Part shown: piece after piece, positions 1 through 9,245 of the stretch | Layout of the letters: the number at the start of each line of letters is the position of its first letter | Position numbering within the stretch: position 1 is the stretch's first letter | Source: Apilactobacillus kunkeei | Lineage (GTDB): Bacteria; Bacillota; Bacilli; Lactobacillales; Lactobacillaceae | Length of the DNA: 64,000 nt | Direction: 5' to 3' | Assembly (NCBI RefSeq): GCF_005930975.1 | Contig: NZ_VBSE01000039.1 | Span: forward strand, 62,001-126,000 | Notes under the pieces: model-generated | What the model was told of the DNA's origin: nothing | The model's database searches: none | What the model saw: only the letters and a program-made list of their open reading frames with translations | Translations under genes and position numbers: made by a program

Positions 1-188
1 TTGCTATTGCTGCTGAATCAATCTTAAAGACTAGAAAGATGATCAACGAAATCTTAGCTCAAAACTCAGGTCAATCAATTGAAAAGGTTAACCTAGACAC
101 TGAACGTGATAAGTACTTAAGCGCTCAAGAAGCTGTAGACTACGGATTAATTGATAGCATCATGACTAACAGTTCTGAAAGAAAATAA
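1..188 (+). CDS. clpP: ATP-dependent Clp protease proteolytic subunit, C-terminal end (partial)
   Basis: Only the last 61 codons are in the window; the reading frame starts at base 3. The translated tail ([19 protein letters not shown], then [20 protein letters not shown]) is the typical C-terminal handle-helix region of ClpP, the serine peptidase ring that pairs with ClpX/ClpC/ClpE to degrade misfolded and regulatory proteins in the cytoplasm. The catalytic Ser and His lie outside the window. It faces whiA across a shared terminator, the usual clpP/whiA neighbourhood in lactobacilli. Identification is secure despite the truncation. Confidence 0.93.
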   Translation, partial: AIAAESILKTRKMINEILAQNSGQSIEKVNLDTERDKYLSAQEAVDYGLIDSIMTNSSERK

Positions 189-197
189 TCAGATAAT

Positions 198-232
198 AAA
201 AAAGACGTTAACTTAAGTTAACGTCTTTTTTT
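198..232. terminator. Bidirectional rho-independent terminator between clpP and whiA
   Basis: A perfect 12-bp inverted repeat AAAGACGTTAAC / GTTAACGTCTTT with a TTAA loop is flanked by an A-run on one side and a T-run on the other. It therefore can end both the rightward clpP transcript and the leftward yvcK-whiA transcript. Confidence 0.9.
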
Positions 233-240
233 GTGCCATT

Positions 241-1179
241 TTATGAAACGGCTTCTTCTCTAATTTTATCTGCAAATTCATTAATCTTTCTTAGACGGTG
301 ATTAATTCCAGACTTAGAAATCGCTCCACTTGGCAATGATTCACTTAATTCCTTCAAACTAACCTCTGGCATCTTCATTCTTGTGATAGCCACTTCATAT
401 AACTTTTCAGGTAACTTGTCCAATCCAACTGTGTCATCAATGAACTGAATGTTAGAAATTTGTTTAGTAGAAGCATTAGCAACCTTGTTCATATTAGCAT
501 TTTCGCAATTTACCAATCTATTCACAGAATTCCTCATATCACGCATAATTCTAACGTCTTCGAATTTTAACATCGCATTAGTTGCACCAATTAATTGTAA
601 AAAGTTAGCAATCTTTTCGGCTTCCTTTAAGTATGTGATGTACCCACTTCTTCGGTCAGTAGTTCTTGAATTCAATTCATATTTATTCATCATTTCTGAA
701 ATCATATCATTATGTTCTTCGTACAATGAATAAATTTCTAGATGATATCTGGAAGTTTCTGGATTATTCACGGAACCACCAGCTAAAAAGGCCCCTCTTA
801 GATATGATCTCACTTGAGAATCATCTTTTAATAATTCGATTGGCACTCTTTCTACGATTTGATAATTATCAAAAATCCCTAAATCATCTAAGATTTCTTG
901 AGCCTGATTAGAAATCCTTACGACGTAAACATTGTTCTTGTTTAACTTCATTTTCTTTCTAACAACAAGCTTACTTTCCACCTCATAAAACTCTAAAATC
1001 AACTTATAGATACGACGAGCAATGGCTGGATTTTCGGTTTGAATATTTAAAATAATTTTACGATTAGCTAACGAAATCGATCCATTCATTCGAATCAACG
1101 CCATTAGTTCTGCTTTGGCGTTTTCCTTATGAACTTCTAAAGTCGTTAGCTCTTTTTTTACGTCACTTGCATACGACAT
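241..1179 (-). CDS. whiA: WhiA-type DNA-binding regulator (YvcL)
   Basis: At 312 aa it matches the full family length. Residues about 1-220 form the degenerate LAGLIDADG-like domain and about 225-305 the WhiA helix-turn-helix domain ([20 protein letters not shown] and following). In actinobacteria WhiA controls sporulation septation. In Bacillus the homologue (YvcL) binds the nucleoid and affects cell division and chromosome segregation. It starts 11 bases after yvcK and is the last gene of that unit, ahead of the shared terminator. It is a cytoplasmic DNA-binding protein; the precise targets in lactobacilli are unknown to me. Confidence 0.95.
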   Translation of the reverse strand: MSYASDVKKELTTLEVHKENAKAELMALIRMNGSISLANRKIILNIQTENPAIARRIYKLILEFYEVESKLVVRKKMKLNKNNVYVVRISNQAQEILDDLGIFDNYQIVERVPIELLKDDSQVRSYLRGAFLAGGSVNNPETSRYHLEIYSLYEEHNDMISEMMNKYELNSRTTDRRSGYITYLKEAEKIANFLQLIGATNAMLKFEDVRIMRDMRNSVNRLVNCENANMNKVANASTKQISNIQFIDDTVGLDKLPEKLYEVAITRMKMPEVSLKELSESLPSGAISKSGINHRLRKINEFADKIREEAVS

Positions 1180-1190
1180 GTTTAATCATC

Positions 1191-2177
1191 CTATCTTTTT
1201 GAAACCAGTTTGAATAATGTGTCAGCAACTTTTTTTCCGTCATGGAATGCACCTTGATGACTTAACATTAAGAAGTCATCATAAATGCATTTACATCCCA
1301 TTGCCTTAATTGCTTTTTGATCGTGCTTAACTGGACTTTCAATCTCGTTAAACACCTTTCGATTAATTAAATCAGTATCAACTGGTTGTTTGTTTACGAT
1401 TACGACATCAATGAAGTTCGACTTCATATGACGATTCAAAACTTCGACGTGCTGAGCGTCTGAAAAATGGTCAGTCTCTCCCTTTTGGGTCATGATATTA
1501 CAAATGTATACAACCTGTGCTTCAGACGCTAAAACGGCCTCTCCTAGGTTTTTAATCATTAGGTTTGGCAAGATGCTGGTAAATAGACTTCCCGGTCCTA
1601 AAATAATTTGGTCAGCCGTTAAAATAGCATCAATGACCTTTTGATTGGTATGCGGTATTTCGTTGGGGTTATCACTAGATTCTACCCAAACACGACTTAT
1701 CTTTTTATTCGCATAAGTGATTTCATATTCACCAGTCATTGTAGAACCATCATCAAATTCAGCACACAGTTGTAACTTTTCATTAGTTGCTGGATAAATT
1801 TTACCAGTGATTTCCATCATCTGACTTAATGCTTCAACGGCAACATTCACGTCACCCTTCATTTCTGTCATTGCGGCAATAATTAAATTGCCCAAAGAAT
1901 GTTCAGACAAGAAATGATCGCCTTTTTTAAATCGATATTGAAATAAATCTAGTTTATCCTTTGTCAAATTAGACAACGATACTAAGACATTTCTAATATC
2001 TCCAGGAGGAACAATATTAATTTCATTGCGCAAACGACCTGATGATCCACCATCATCTGATATGTTAACAATCGCTTTTATGTTGACATTTTTACTTTTT
2101 AAATTATTTAAGATAACTGGAAGACCAGTTCCGCCTCCGATTACGACAACATTTTTTCTTGATTGATTGTCTTTCAT
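1191..2177 (-). CDS. yvcK: YvcK/CofD-like gluconeogenesis and morphology factor
   Basis: 328 aa. The N-terminal nucleotide-binding loop VVVIGGGTGLPVIL is at about residues 10-23, and NISDDGGSSGRLR and LGPGSLFTSILPN are CofD/YvcK family blocks. YvcK binds UDP-sugars and is needed for growth on gluconeogenic carbon and for correct localisation of PBP1 in Bacillus. The open frame extends 7 codons further to a TTG, but that stretch is the AAAGGAGG ribosome binding site itself, so the ATG at 2177 is the start. A consensus-like promoter and a terminator separate it from uvrA. The usual intervening gene rapZ is not present. Confidence 0.93.
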   Translation of the reverse strand: MKDNQSRKNVVVIGGGTGLPVILNNLKSKNVNIKAIVNISDDGGSSGRLRNEINIVPPGDIRNVLVSLSNLTKDKLDLFQYRFKKGDHFLSEHSLGNLIIAAMTEMKGDVNVAVEALSQMMEITGKIYPATNEKLQLCAEFDDGSTMTGEYEITYANKKISRVWVESSDNPNEIPHTNQKVIDAILTADQIILGPGSLFTSILPNLMIKNLGEAVLASEAQVVYICNIMTQKGETDHFSDAQHVEVLNRHMKSNFIDVVIVNKQPVDTDLINRKVFNEIESPVKHDQKAIKAMGCKCIYDDFLMLSHQGAFHDGKKVADTLFKLVSKR

Positions 2178-2214
2178 CAAATCGTTTCCTCCTTTCAATT
2201 TTTTTAACTAAGAA

Positions 2215-2243
2215 AGTATAACACACATACCCGGGCGTGTCAT
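2215..2243 (-). promoter_or_regulatory. Sigma-A-type promoter of yvcK-whiA
   Basis: On the minus strand the -35 is ATGACA (2238-2243), the spacer is 17 bp and the -10 is TATACT (2215-2220), extended by an upstream TGT. It lies 38 bases upstream of the yvcK ATG, between the uvrA terminator and the ribosome binding site. Confidence 0.72.
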
Positions 2244-2256
2244 TTCAAAAGAAAAT

Positions 2257-2285
2257 AAAAAAGCGTGATAACACGCCTTTTTTTA
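2257..2285 (-). terminator. Rho-independent terminator after uvrA
   Basis: Right after the uvrA stop, the minus strand carries GGCGTG-TTAT-CACGC followed by six T. It ends the uvrB-uvrA transcript before the yvcK promoter. Confidence 0.82.
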
Positions 2286-5138
2286 TTTTCTAGCTTCTTT
2301 TGTTCGTTTTGTATCACGTTCTAATACTGGCTTTAGATATTGTCCGGTATAACTTTCTTCGACCTTTACAATTTCCTCAGGAGTCCCGGTAGCAATGATT
2401 TCACCACCGCCATCTCCTCCTTCTGGTCCTAAGTCGATAATGTGGTCAGCTGTTTTAATTACGTCCAAATTATGTTCGATAATTAATACAGTATTGCCTT
2501 GTTCTACCAATTCATGTAAAACCACTAGCAAGCGGTTAATATCATCGGTGTGTAACCCAATGGTTGGTTCGTCTAAGATATACAAATTATTTCCGGCAGA
2601 TTTCTTGTATAATTCAGAAGCTAACTTCATTCTTTGTGCTTCCCCACCAGACAAAGTTGTTGCTGATTGACCTAATTGAACATAGCCCAATCCGACTTCA
2701 TCAATAGTTTCTAATTTCCTAGTAATCTTTGGAATCGATGAGAAGAAATCTAATGCTTGATCAACTGTCATATCCAAGACATCAGAAATATTCTTGCCCT
2801 TGTATTCAACTTCTAGTGTTTCGGCGTTATAGCGTTTACCATGGCAAACTTCACAAGGTACATAAACATCTGGTAGGAAATTCATTTCAATTTTTAGAAT
2901 TCCGTCTCCATGACAAGTCTCACAACGACCACCTTTAACATTAAAACTGAAACGACCTTTTTGGTAACCACGAAGTTTAGCTTCATTAGTCTCAGCAAAC
3001 AATGTTCTAATGTCATCGAAAACCCCAGTATAAGTTGCCGGATTACTACGAGGAGTCCTTCCAATTGGACTTTGATCAATATTAATTAGCTTATCAATGT
3101 TCTTGTAACCAGAAATTGATTTATATTTACCTGGTTTTTCTGAGTTATGATTTATTTTTTGTGCGATTGAACGCTTAACGATACGATTAATCAAAGTTGA
3201 TTTACCGGAACCTGAAACCCCGGTCACTACATTAAATTCACCTAATGGAATTTCGGCTGTTACGTTCTTTAAGTTATTTTCAGCAGCTCCAGTAACCTTA
3301 ATTTTCTTACCATTACCCTTACGACGCTTCAAAGGAACCGGAACAAATTTCTTACCTGATAAGTATTGTCCAGTTAGTGATTTGTCGTTTTGAGCTACTT
3401 CGTCGGGAGTTCCAACAGCCATCACTTCACCACCGTTAGTTCCAGCGCCAGGTCCAATATCAACGATGTAATCAGCCGAACGTTGAGTGTCTTCACCATG
3501 TTCTACAACAACTAAGGTATTACCCAAGTCACGCATTGATTTTAGTGAAGAAATTAAACGATCGTTATCACGTTGATGTAACCCAATTGATGGTTCATCT
3601 AATACATAGAGCACCCCTGATAGATTTGAACCAATTTGAGTAGCTAATCTAATTCTTTGTGATTCACCACCAGATAATGTTCCAGCAGTTCTAGATAGAG
3701 TTAAGTAATCCAATCCAACATTCTTCAAGAAAGTTAATCTATCGATAATCTCTTTTAGAATTGGTTTGGCCACAACGCTATCCTTTTCACCGAACTTCAA
3801 TTGAGAGAAGAAATTTAGTTCTTTAACAACGTCTAGGTCGGTAGCTTCACTGATGTTTAGTCCGTCGACCTTCACACTTAGTGCTTCCTTGTTTAAACGG
3901 AAACCGTGACAGGTTTGACATGTTAATTCTGTCATATATAGACGCATTTGGTCTCTGGTGAAGTCACTGTTAGTTTCCTTGTAACGACGGTCAATGTTAT
4001 TAATAACCCCTTCAAAAGGTGCATCGGTGTCTCTAATGCCACCAAAGTTACTATTGAAGTGGAAGTGGAATTCTTTACCGTTTGAACCGTATAAAATTAG
4101 GTCTCGTTGCTTCTTAGGAAGTTTTTTAAATGGAGTATCCATATCGATACCAAATGCTTCACAGGCTTGTTCTAGTAAACTTGGGTAGAATTTAGAACTA
4201 ATTGGATTCCAGGGCTCGATTGCTCCTTCGTTTAATGTTTTATCTTTATCAGGAACAACTAAACTTTCATCCACTTCTAGTTTCATCCCTAGCCCATCAC
4301 AGCTTGGACAAGCCCCAATTGGTGAGTTAAATGAGAATAAACGTGGTTCCAATTCACTAACTGTGAATCCACAAAGTGGACATGCGTAGTGTTCAGAGAA
4401 AATTAAGTTGTCACCTTTCCCCATTAAATCAGCAACGGCATAGCCTTCGCTTAATCTCAAAGCGGTTTCAAGCGAGTCCGATAATCGTGACTTAATTCCA
4501 TCTTTAACGATAATTCTATCGACCACGATTTCGATGTCATGATATTTATTCTTGTCTAGTTGAACGTCATCTTCGATTTCGTGGACTTCACCGTCAACAC
4601 GATATCTAACGAAACCTTCTCGTTTAATCTTATCAATAATTTTCTTATGTTGACCACGTTGTTGTCTAACCACTGGTGATAAGATTTGAAGTTTTGTTCT
4701 TTCTGGAAGAGCAAGTACTTCATCAATCATTTGATCGATTGATTGTCTAGTAATCTTAGTTCCGTCGTTTGGACAAATAGGAGTCCCAACACGTGCCCAC
4801 AGCAATCTAAAATAGTCGTTAATTTCAGTAACAGTTCCAACTGTTGATCGTGGATTCTTGGAAGTAGTTTTTTGGTCAATCGCAATTGCTGGACTTAATC
4901 CTTCGATTGAATCAACATCTGGCTTATCCATTTGCCCCAAGAATTGACGTGCGTATGAAGACAAACTTTCTACGTATCGACGTTGCCCTTCAGCATATAG
5001 TGTATCGAATGCCAATGAACTCTTTCCTGAACCTGATAAACCAGTCATAACAGTCAATTTATTCTTAGGAATTTCAACACTGATGTCTTTTAAGTTATGT
5101 GCTCTTGCACCTTTAATGACAATTTTATCGTTTTGCAA
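2283..5138 (-). CDS. uvrA: Excinuclease ABC subunit A
   Basis: 951 aa, full family length. There are two ABC ATPase modules: Walker A GLSGSGKSS at about 33-41 with signature LSGGESQR near 485, and Walker A GVSGSGKST near 640 with signature LSGGEAQR near 830. CxxC zinc motifs are seen (CPLCG..CPSC near 255-285, CETCHG..CEVCHG near 740-770). UvrA dimers scan DNA for bulky damage and load UvrB. The start is a TTG with a GGGGGGG ribosome binding site 7 bases upstream, lying between the uvrB stop and uvrA, so the two form an operon with a 14-base gap. Confidence 0.97.
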   Translation of the reverse strand: MQNDKIVIKGARAHNLKDISVEIPKNKLTVMTGLSGSGKSSLAFDTLYAEGQRRYVESLSSYARQFLGQMDKPDVDSIEGLSPAIAIDQKTTSKNPRSTVGTVTEINDYFRLLWARVGTPICPNDGTKITRQSIDQMIDEVLALPERTKLQILSPVVRQQRGQHKKIIDKIKREGFVRYRVDGEVHEIEDDVQLDKNKYHDIEIVVDRIIVKDGIKSRLSDSLETALRLSEGYAVADLMGKGDNLIFSEHYACPLCGFTVSELEPRLFSFNSPIGACPSCDGLGMKLEVDESLVVPDKDKTLNEGAIEPWNPISSKFYPSLLEQACEAFGIDMDTPFKKLPKKQRDLILYGSNGKEFHFHFNSNFGGIRDTDAPFEGVINNIDRRYKETNSDFTRDQMRLYMTELTCQTCHGFRLNKEALSVKVDGLNISEATDLDVVKELNFFSQLKFGEKDSVVAKPILKEIIDRLTFLKNVGLDYLTLSRTAGTLSGGESQRIRLATQIGSNLSGVLYVLDEPSIGLHQRDNDRLISSLKSMRDLGNTLVVVEHGEDTQRSADYIVDIGPGAGTNGGEVMAVGTPDEVAQNDKSLTGQYLSGKKFVPVPLKRRKGNGKKIKVTGAAENNLKNVTAEIPLGEFNVVTGVSGSGKSTLINRIVKRSIAQKINHNSEKPGKYKSISGYKNIDKLINIDQSPIGRTPRSNPATYTGVFDDIRTLFAETNEAKLRGYQKGRFSFNVKGGRCETCHGDGILKIEMNFLPDVYVPCEVCHGKRYNAETLEVEYKGKNISDVLDMTVDQALDFFSSIPKITRKLETIDEVGLGYVQLGQSATTLSGGEAQRMKLASELYKKSAGNNLYILDEPTIGLHTDDINRLLVVLHELVEQGNTVLIIEHNLDVIKTADHIIDLGPEGGDGGGEIIATGTPEEIVKVEESYTGQYLKPVLERDTKRTKEARK

Positions 5139-5152
5139 GTTTTTGCCCCCCC

Positions 5153-7165
5153 TTACATTTGACCCTTTAATTCCATGACAGTGTCACGCAAAGCTGCTGC
5201 CTTTTCGAAATCAAGTTTAGCAGCTGCATGTTTCATTTCCTTGGTCAATGTTTCAATCATTTGTTTTTGATCCTTCTTAGATAGCTTTTGGAAGTCTGAT
5301 TCAACAAATGATTGATTTTCTGAAGAATCGTCGTTCTTATTATTATCGTAACTAATAAGGTCTCTAATTGGCTTCTTGATGGTATGTGGTGTAATACCAT
5401 GATCTTCGTTGTATTTCTTTTGAATACTTCTTCTTCTAGCAGTTTCATCAATCGCTTTTTGCATTGAATCAGTCCTGTTATCTGCATACATAATAACCGC
5501 ACCATTTTCATTTCTAGCGGCACGACCAATTGTTTGAATTAAGGAACGTTCATTTCTTAGGAAACCTTCCTTGTCAGCATCTAAGATAGCAACCAATGAT
5601 ACTTCAGGAACGTCGATTCCTTCTCTTAGAAGGTTAATACCTACCAATACATCGTATTTTCCTAAACGAAGGTCACGAATAATCTTAGTACGTTCCAAGG
5701 TCTTAACATCAGAGTGTAAGTATGCCACCTTTATTCCAAGATCCTTTAGATAATCGGTTAAATCTTCAGACATTTTCTTGGTCAAGGTAGTTACAAACGT
5801 TCTTTCATTCTTAGAAATTCTTTCGTTAATTTCACCAACCAAATCATCCATTTGCCCCATGATTGGACGTACTTCCACAGTTGGATCCAATAGTCCAGTT
5901 GGACGAATAATTTGTTGAACAATGTTCTTTTCAGCAGTTTCTTCTAATTCACGTGGACCTGGAGTTGCTGACATGTAGATTGCTTGATTAACACGTTCTT
6001 TGAACTCAGGCATCTTCAATGGACGATTATCCAATGCACTTGGCAATCTGAATCCATATTCAATCAAACGCTCTTTTCTGGCCTTATCACCGTTGTACAT
6101 CCCACCTACTTGTGGCAATGTTTGGTGAGATTCGTCGACCACTAACAAGTAATCGTCGGGGAAGAAGTCCAGTAATGTGTATGGAGCCTCACCAGGTTTT
6201 CTGTTATCCATGTATCTAGAATAATTTTCAATCCCGTTTGTATATCCCATTTCGGCCATCATTTCGATATCGTAAGTAGTACGTTGCTTCAAACGTTGTG
6301 CTTCTAGTAACTTACCTTCTTTTTCAAATTCGGCAACTTGTTCCTTCATTTCTTCCTTTATGCCCTTCAAAGCGTGATCCATGTTTTGATCATCGGTCAA
6401 GAAGTGGGTCGCTGGAAAAATGATGATGTCGTCTTTTTTGCCGATAAATTCGCCAGTTAATGTATCGATTTCTTTGATTGAATCAATTTCGTCACCAAAA
6501 AACTCTACTCGATATGCATGTTGATCCCCAGAAGCAGGGAAAATATCGACAACATCTCCATGAACTCTAAAACGACCACGTTGGAAATCAATATCATTTC
6601 TATCAAACTGAATTTCGACTAACTTTCTTAGTAATTCATCTCTTTCAATTTGTTGTCCAACACTCAATGGAATCGTGTGTTTATAGTATTCCTTAGGACT
6701 ACCTAGTCCGAAGATTGATGAAACTGAGGCAACGATAATCACATCATTTCTGGTAAGCAAAGAATTAGTAGCCGCATGTCGAAGCTTATCAATTTCATCA
6801 TTGATAGAAGAATCTTTTTCAATGTAAGTATCGCTTGATGGAACATAAGCCTCAGGTTGATAGTAATCATAATAACTGACGAAGTATTCAACCGCGTTGT
6901 TAGGGAAGAATTCCTTAAACTCACTGTATAGCTGGCCAGCAAGTGTCTTATTATGAGATAAAATCAATGTGGGTTTATTAACATTTTTAATCACATTAGA
7001 AATTGTAAAAGTCTTACCAGTCCCAGTAGCACCTAATAAGATTTGGTTCTTTTGACCATCTAAAATACCCTTAGTTAATTTACTAATTGCTTCAGGTTGG
7101 TCTCCCGTAGGTTTGTATTTTGAAACTAAATCAAATTTATTATTCTCTTCACGTTTTATTTCCAA
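5153..7165 (-). CDS. uvrB: Excinuclease ABC subunit B
   Basis: 670 aa from the TTG at 7165. Walker A GATGTGKT is at about 45-52, the damage-probing beta-hairpin ([20 protein letters not shown]) follows, a DESH helicase motif is central, and the C-terminal UVR domain ([13 protein letters not shown]) contacts UvrC. It verifies lesions delivered by UvrA. The open frame extends 14 codons further to an ATG at 7207, but codons 10-12 of that extension encode the AAAGGAGG ribosome binding site, 7 bases before the TTG. The normal UvrB N-terminus ([18 protein letters not shown]) begins shortly after this TTG. A LexA-like site lies upstream. Confidence 0.96.
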   Translation of the reverse strand: MEIKREENNKFDLVSKYKPTGDQPEAISKLTKGILDGQKNQILLGATGTGKTFTISNVIKNVNKPTLILSHNKTLAGQLYSEFKEFFPNNAVEYFVSYYDYYQPEAYVPSSDTYIEKDSSINDEIDKLRHAATNSLLTRNDVIIVASVSSIFGLGSPKEYYKHTIPLSVGQQIERDELLRKLVEIQFDRNDIDFQRGRFRVHGDVVDIFPASGDQHAYRVEFFGDEIDSIKEIDTLTGEFIGKKDDIIIFPATHFLTDDQNMDHALKGIKEEMKEQVAEFEKEGKLLEAQRLKQRTTYDIEMMAEMGYTNGIENYSRYMDNRKPGEAPYTLLDFFPDDYLLVVDESHQTLPQVGGMYNGDKARKERLIEYGFRLPSALDNRPLKMPEFKERVNQAIYMSATPGPRELEETAEKNIVQQIIRPTGLLDPTVEVRPIMGQMDDLVGEINERISKNERTFVTTLTKKMSEDLTDYLKDLGIKVAYLHSDVKTLERTKIIRDLRLGKYDVLVGINLLREGIDVPEVSLVAILDADKEGFLRNERSLIQTIGRAARNENGAVIMYADNRTDSMQKAIDETARRRSIQKKYNEDHGITPHTIKKPIRDLISYDNNKNDDSSENQSFVESDFQKLSKKDQKQMIETLTKEMKHAAAKLDFEKAAALRDTVMELKGQM

Positions 7166-7236
7166 ACAAAGTCCTCCTTTGTTTTTAACTCGGAGCTCTA
7201 TGCTCATTCACTGTAGTTTAATAATATTCTAACATA

Positions 7237-7250
7237 CGAACAAACTTTCT
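7237..7250. promoter_or_regulatory. Candidate LexA (SOS) operator upstream of uvrBA
   Basis: The plus strand reads CGAACAAACTTTCT. Compared with the Gram-positive core GAAC-N4-GTTC, only one of the eight core bases differs (G to T). It lies about 75 bases upstream of the uvrB start, in the region where the promoter must be. uvrBA is a known LexA target in Bacillus, but one AT-rich near-match is weak evidence. Confidence 0.35.
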
Positions 7251-7276
7251 AAAACTAATGTTCTCCTTATAGGCAC

Positions 7277-7308
7277 AAAAAAGACTGGTCATTTGACCAG
7301 TCTTTTTT
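7277..7308 (-). terminator. Rho-independent terminator after trxB
   Basis: A perfect inverted repeat AAAAAAGACTGGTC / GACCAGTCTTTTTT with an ATTT loop lies just after the trxB stop on the minus strand. It insulates trxB from uvrBA. Confidence 0.92.
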
Positions 7309-7318
7309 ATCACACTTT

Positions 7319-8239
7319 TTAGTGTAATGAAGATACGTATTCGAATGCATTTTGACCAGCAATACCACCGTCACCAACAGCAGTAGTTACTTGTCTTAAT
7401 TCTTTTTCACGCACGTCACCAATAGCAAAGATACCCTTTACTGAAGTTTCCATACGTTCATTTGTCTTGATCCAACCTTTTTCGTCAGTAATGTTTAAGT
7501 TACTGAAAGGTTCAGTCATTGGGTTGTTACCAACATAAATGAAGACACCTGAAGCAGCAATTTCGCCTTCTTCATTAGTCTTGTTGTTGATAGTCTTAAC
7601 ACCAGTAACCTTCATATTGTCTCCAACAATTTCAGTTACGTTAGTGTCCCAAATAAATTCAATCTTATCATTAGCAAATGCACGATCTTGAATAACCTTT
7701 TGTGCACGTAATTGATCACGACGGTGAATGACAGTAACTTTTGAAGCTAATCCCGCAAGATATAGTGCTTCAGAAATAGCTGAATCTCCACCACCAACAA
7801 CTACCACTTCACGGTTCTTGAAAAATGCCCCATCACATACGGCACAGTATGAGACACCTCTTCCACCATATTCGTCTTCGCCAGGAACTCCCAGCTTTCT
7901 ATATTGTGAACCTGTACCAATAATAACGGCAGATGCTTCATAACTACCTTGGTCAGTATTAACAATCTTTGAATCACCTTTATCTTCGATTGATTCAACT
8001 GTTCCATATTCATACTTGGCACCAAAGTTTGTGGAACTCTCATACATTTCTTTTGCTAAATCTGGACCTAAGATTGACTTGAATCCTGGGTAGTTTTCGA
8101 TTTCAGCAGTGTTGTTCATTTGACCACCATAGATACCACGGTCAATCATCATTACTGATAAATTTGCACGAGAAGCATATAGTGCAGATGTCATTCCACC
8201 AGGTCCTGCACCAATAATAATTACGTCATACTTTTCCAT
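7319..8239 (-). CDS. trxB: Thioredoxin-disulfide reductase
   Basis: 306 aa. FAD-binding GAGPGG is at 11-16, redox CAVC at 132-135, NADPH-binding GGGDSA at about 149-154 and the C-terminal FAD motif AIGDV near 273. It passes electrons from NADPH through FAD to thioredoxin, keeping cytosolic thiols reduced. GGGGGAG precedes the ATG. It is a single-gene unit: a terminator follows and its own leader carries a perfect inverted repeat (8268-8291). All catalytic residues are present. Confidence 0.96.
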   Translation of the reverse strand: MEKYDVIIIGAGPGGMTSALYASRANLSVMMIDRGIYGGQMNNTAEIENYPGFKSILGPDLAKEMYESSTNFGAKYEYGTVESIEDKGDSKIVNTDQGSYEASAVIIGTGSQYRKLGVPGEDEYGGRGVSYCAVCDGAFFKNREVVVVGGGDSAISEALYLAGLASKVTVIHRRDQLRAQKVIQDRAFANDKIEFIWDTNVTEIVGDNMKVTGVKTINNKTNEEGEIAASGVFIYVGNNPMTEPFSNLNITDEKGWIKTNERMETSVKGIFAIGDVREKELRQVTTAVGDGGIAGQNAFEYVSSLH

Positions 8240-8267
8240 AATTAAGCTCCCCCTTTCATTGAATTAA

Positions 8268-8291
8268 TATATGATACTTTACTATCATATA
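8268..8291. promoter_or_regulatory. Perfect inverted repeat in the trxB leader (possible operator)
   Basis: TATATGATA - CTTTAC - TATCATATA: two perfect 9-bp arms with a 6-base spacer, about 30 bases upstream of the trxB start. There is no T-run, so it is not a terminator. The place and symmetry fit a repressor or activator site, but I recognise no specific regulator. Confidence 0.45.
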
Positions 8292-8326
8292 AAACATTTG
8301 TCCATTAATTTGCACACAAACTAATT

Positions 8327-9202
8327 TTAATCTAACTTCTTAGCTAAGTCCTTAATGTATTGTTTTAATTCATCAGAAACTTCAGGGTGTTTTAGACCAA
8401 ATTCGATGTTAGTTTGTAACCAACCGAACTTGTTACCAGTGTCGTATCTGTCACCCTTGAATTCATGAGCATATACTTTACCCTTTTTGTTTAAAGTATC
8501 GATGGCATCTGTCAATTGAATTTCGTTACCTTTACCAGGCTTGGTGTTTTCTAGAATGTCAAAAATGTCAGCAGTTAATAGGTAACGACCGATAATTGCT
8601 AAATCACTTGGGGCATCTTCAGGTTTTGGCTTTTCAACAAAATTAGTAACATCGTATAGACCATCTCTAACCTCTTTAGATGGATTGATAACACCATATT
8701 TTGATGTATCTTCATGAGGAACCTTCATAACAGCAAGTGTTGATGAACCTGTTTCTTCATAACTATCAATTAATTGCTTAGTTAATGGTGTTTTGTCTGT
8801 CATCAAATCATCACCTAGCATGATAACAAATGGATCTTCACCAACGAAACTCTTGGCAGTATGAACAGCATCACCTAGACCATTAGGATGTTCTTGACGT
8901 TTGAAATAAATGTTCAAACCATTGGTTTCTCTAACAGCCTTTAGCATTGCATCTTTACCTTTTGATTCAAGGTTAAATTCAAGTTCAGTGTTTGAATCAA
9001 AATGATCTTCAATAGCACGTTTACCCTTACCAATAATAATTAAAATGTCAGTAATTCCTGATGCAATCGCTTCTTCAACGATTAATTGAATAGCTGGCTT
9101 GTCAACTACTGGTAGCATTTCTTTTGGCATTGCCTTAGTTTCTGGTAAGAATCTAGTTCCTAAACCTGCTGCTGGGATAATTGCTTTTCTGATTTTCTTC
9201 AT
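8327..9202 (-). CDS. galU: UTP-glucose-1-phosphate uridylyltransferase
   Basis: 291 aa. The nucleotide-binding signature ([20 protein letters not shown]) lies at about 10-29. Further family blocks are [12 protein letters not shown] and [14 protein letters not shown]. It makes UDP-glucose for glycolipids, teichoic acid decoration and Leloir sugar metabolism. AGGAG precedes the ATG by nine bases. It follows gpsA by 43 bases with no terminator seen, so lgt-gpsA-galU are probably cotranscribed. Confidence 0.96.
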   Translation of the reverse strand: MKKIRKAIIPAAGLGTRFLPETKAMPKEMLPVVDKPAIQLIVEEAIASGITDILIIIGKGKRAIEDHFDSNTELEFNLESKGKDAMLKAVRETNGLNIYFKRQEHPNGLGDAVHTAKSFVGEDPFVIMLGDDLMTDKTPLTKQLIDSYEETGSSTLAVMKVPHEDTSKYGVINPSKEVRDGLYDVTNFVEKPKPEDAPSDLAIIGRYLLTADIFDILENTKPGKGNEIQLTDAIDTLNKKGKVYAHEFKGDRYDTGNKFGWLQTNIEFGLKHPEVSDELKQYIKDLAKKLD

Positions 9203-9245
9203 GAATATAAACTCCTATTTTATCATTTTTACTATTTCTTAAATA

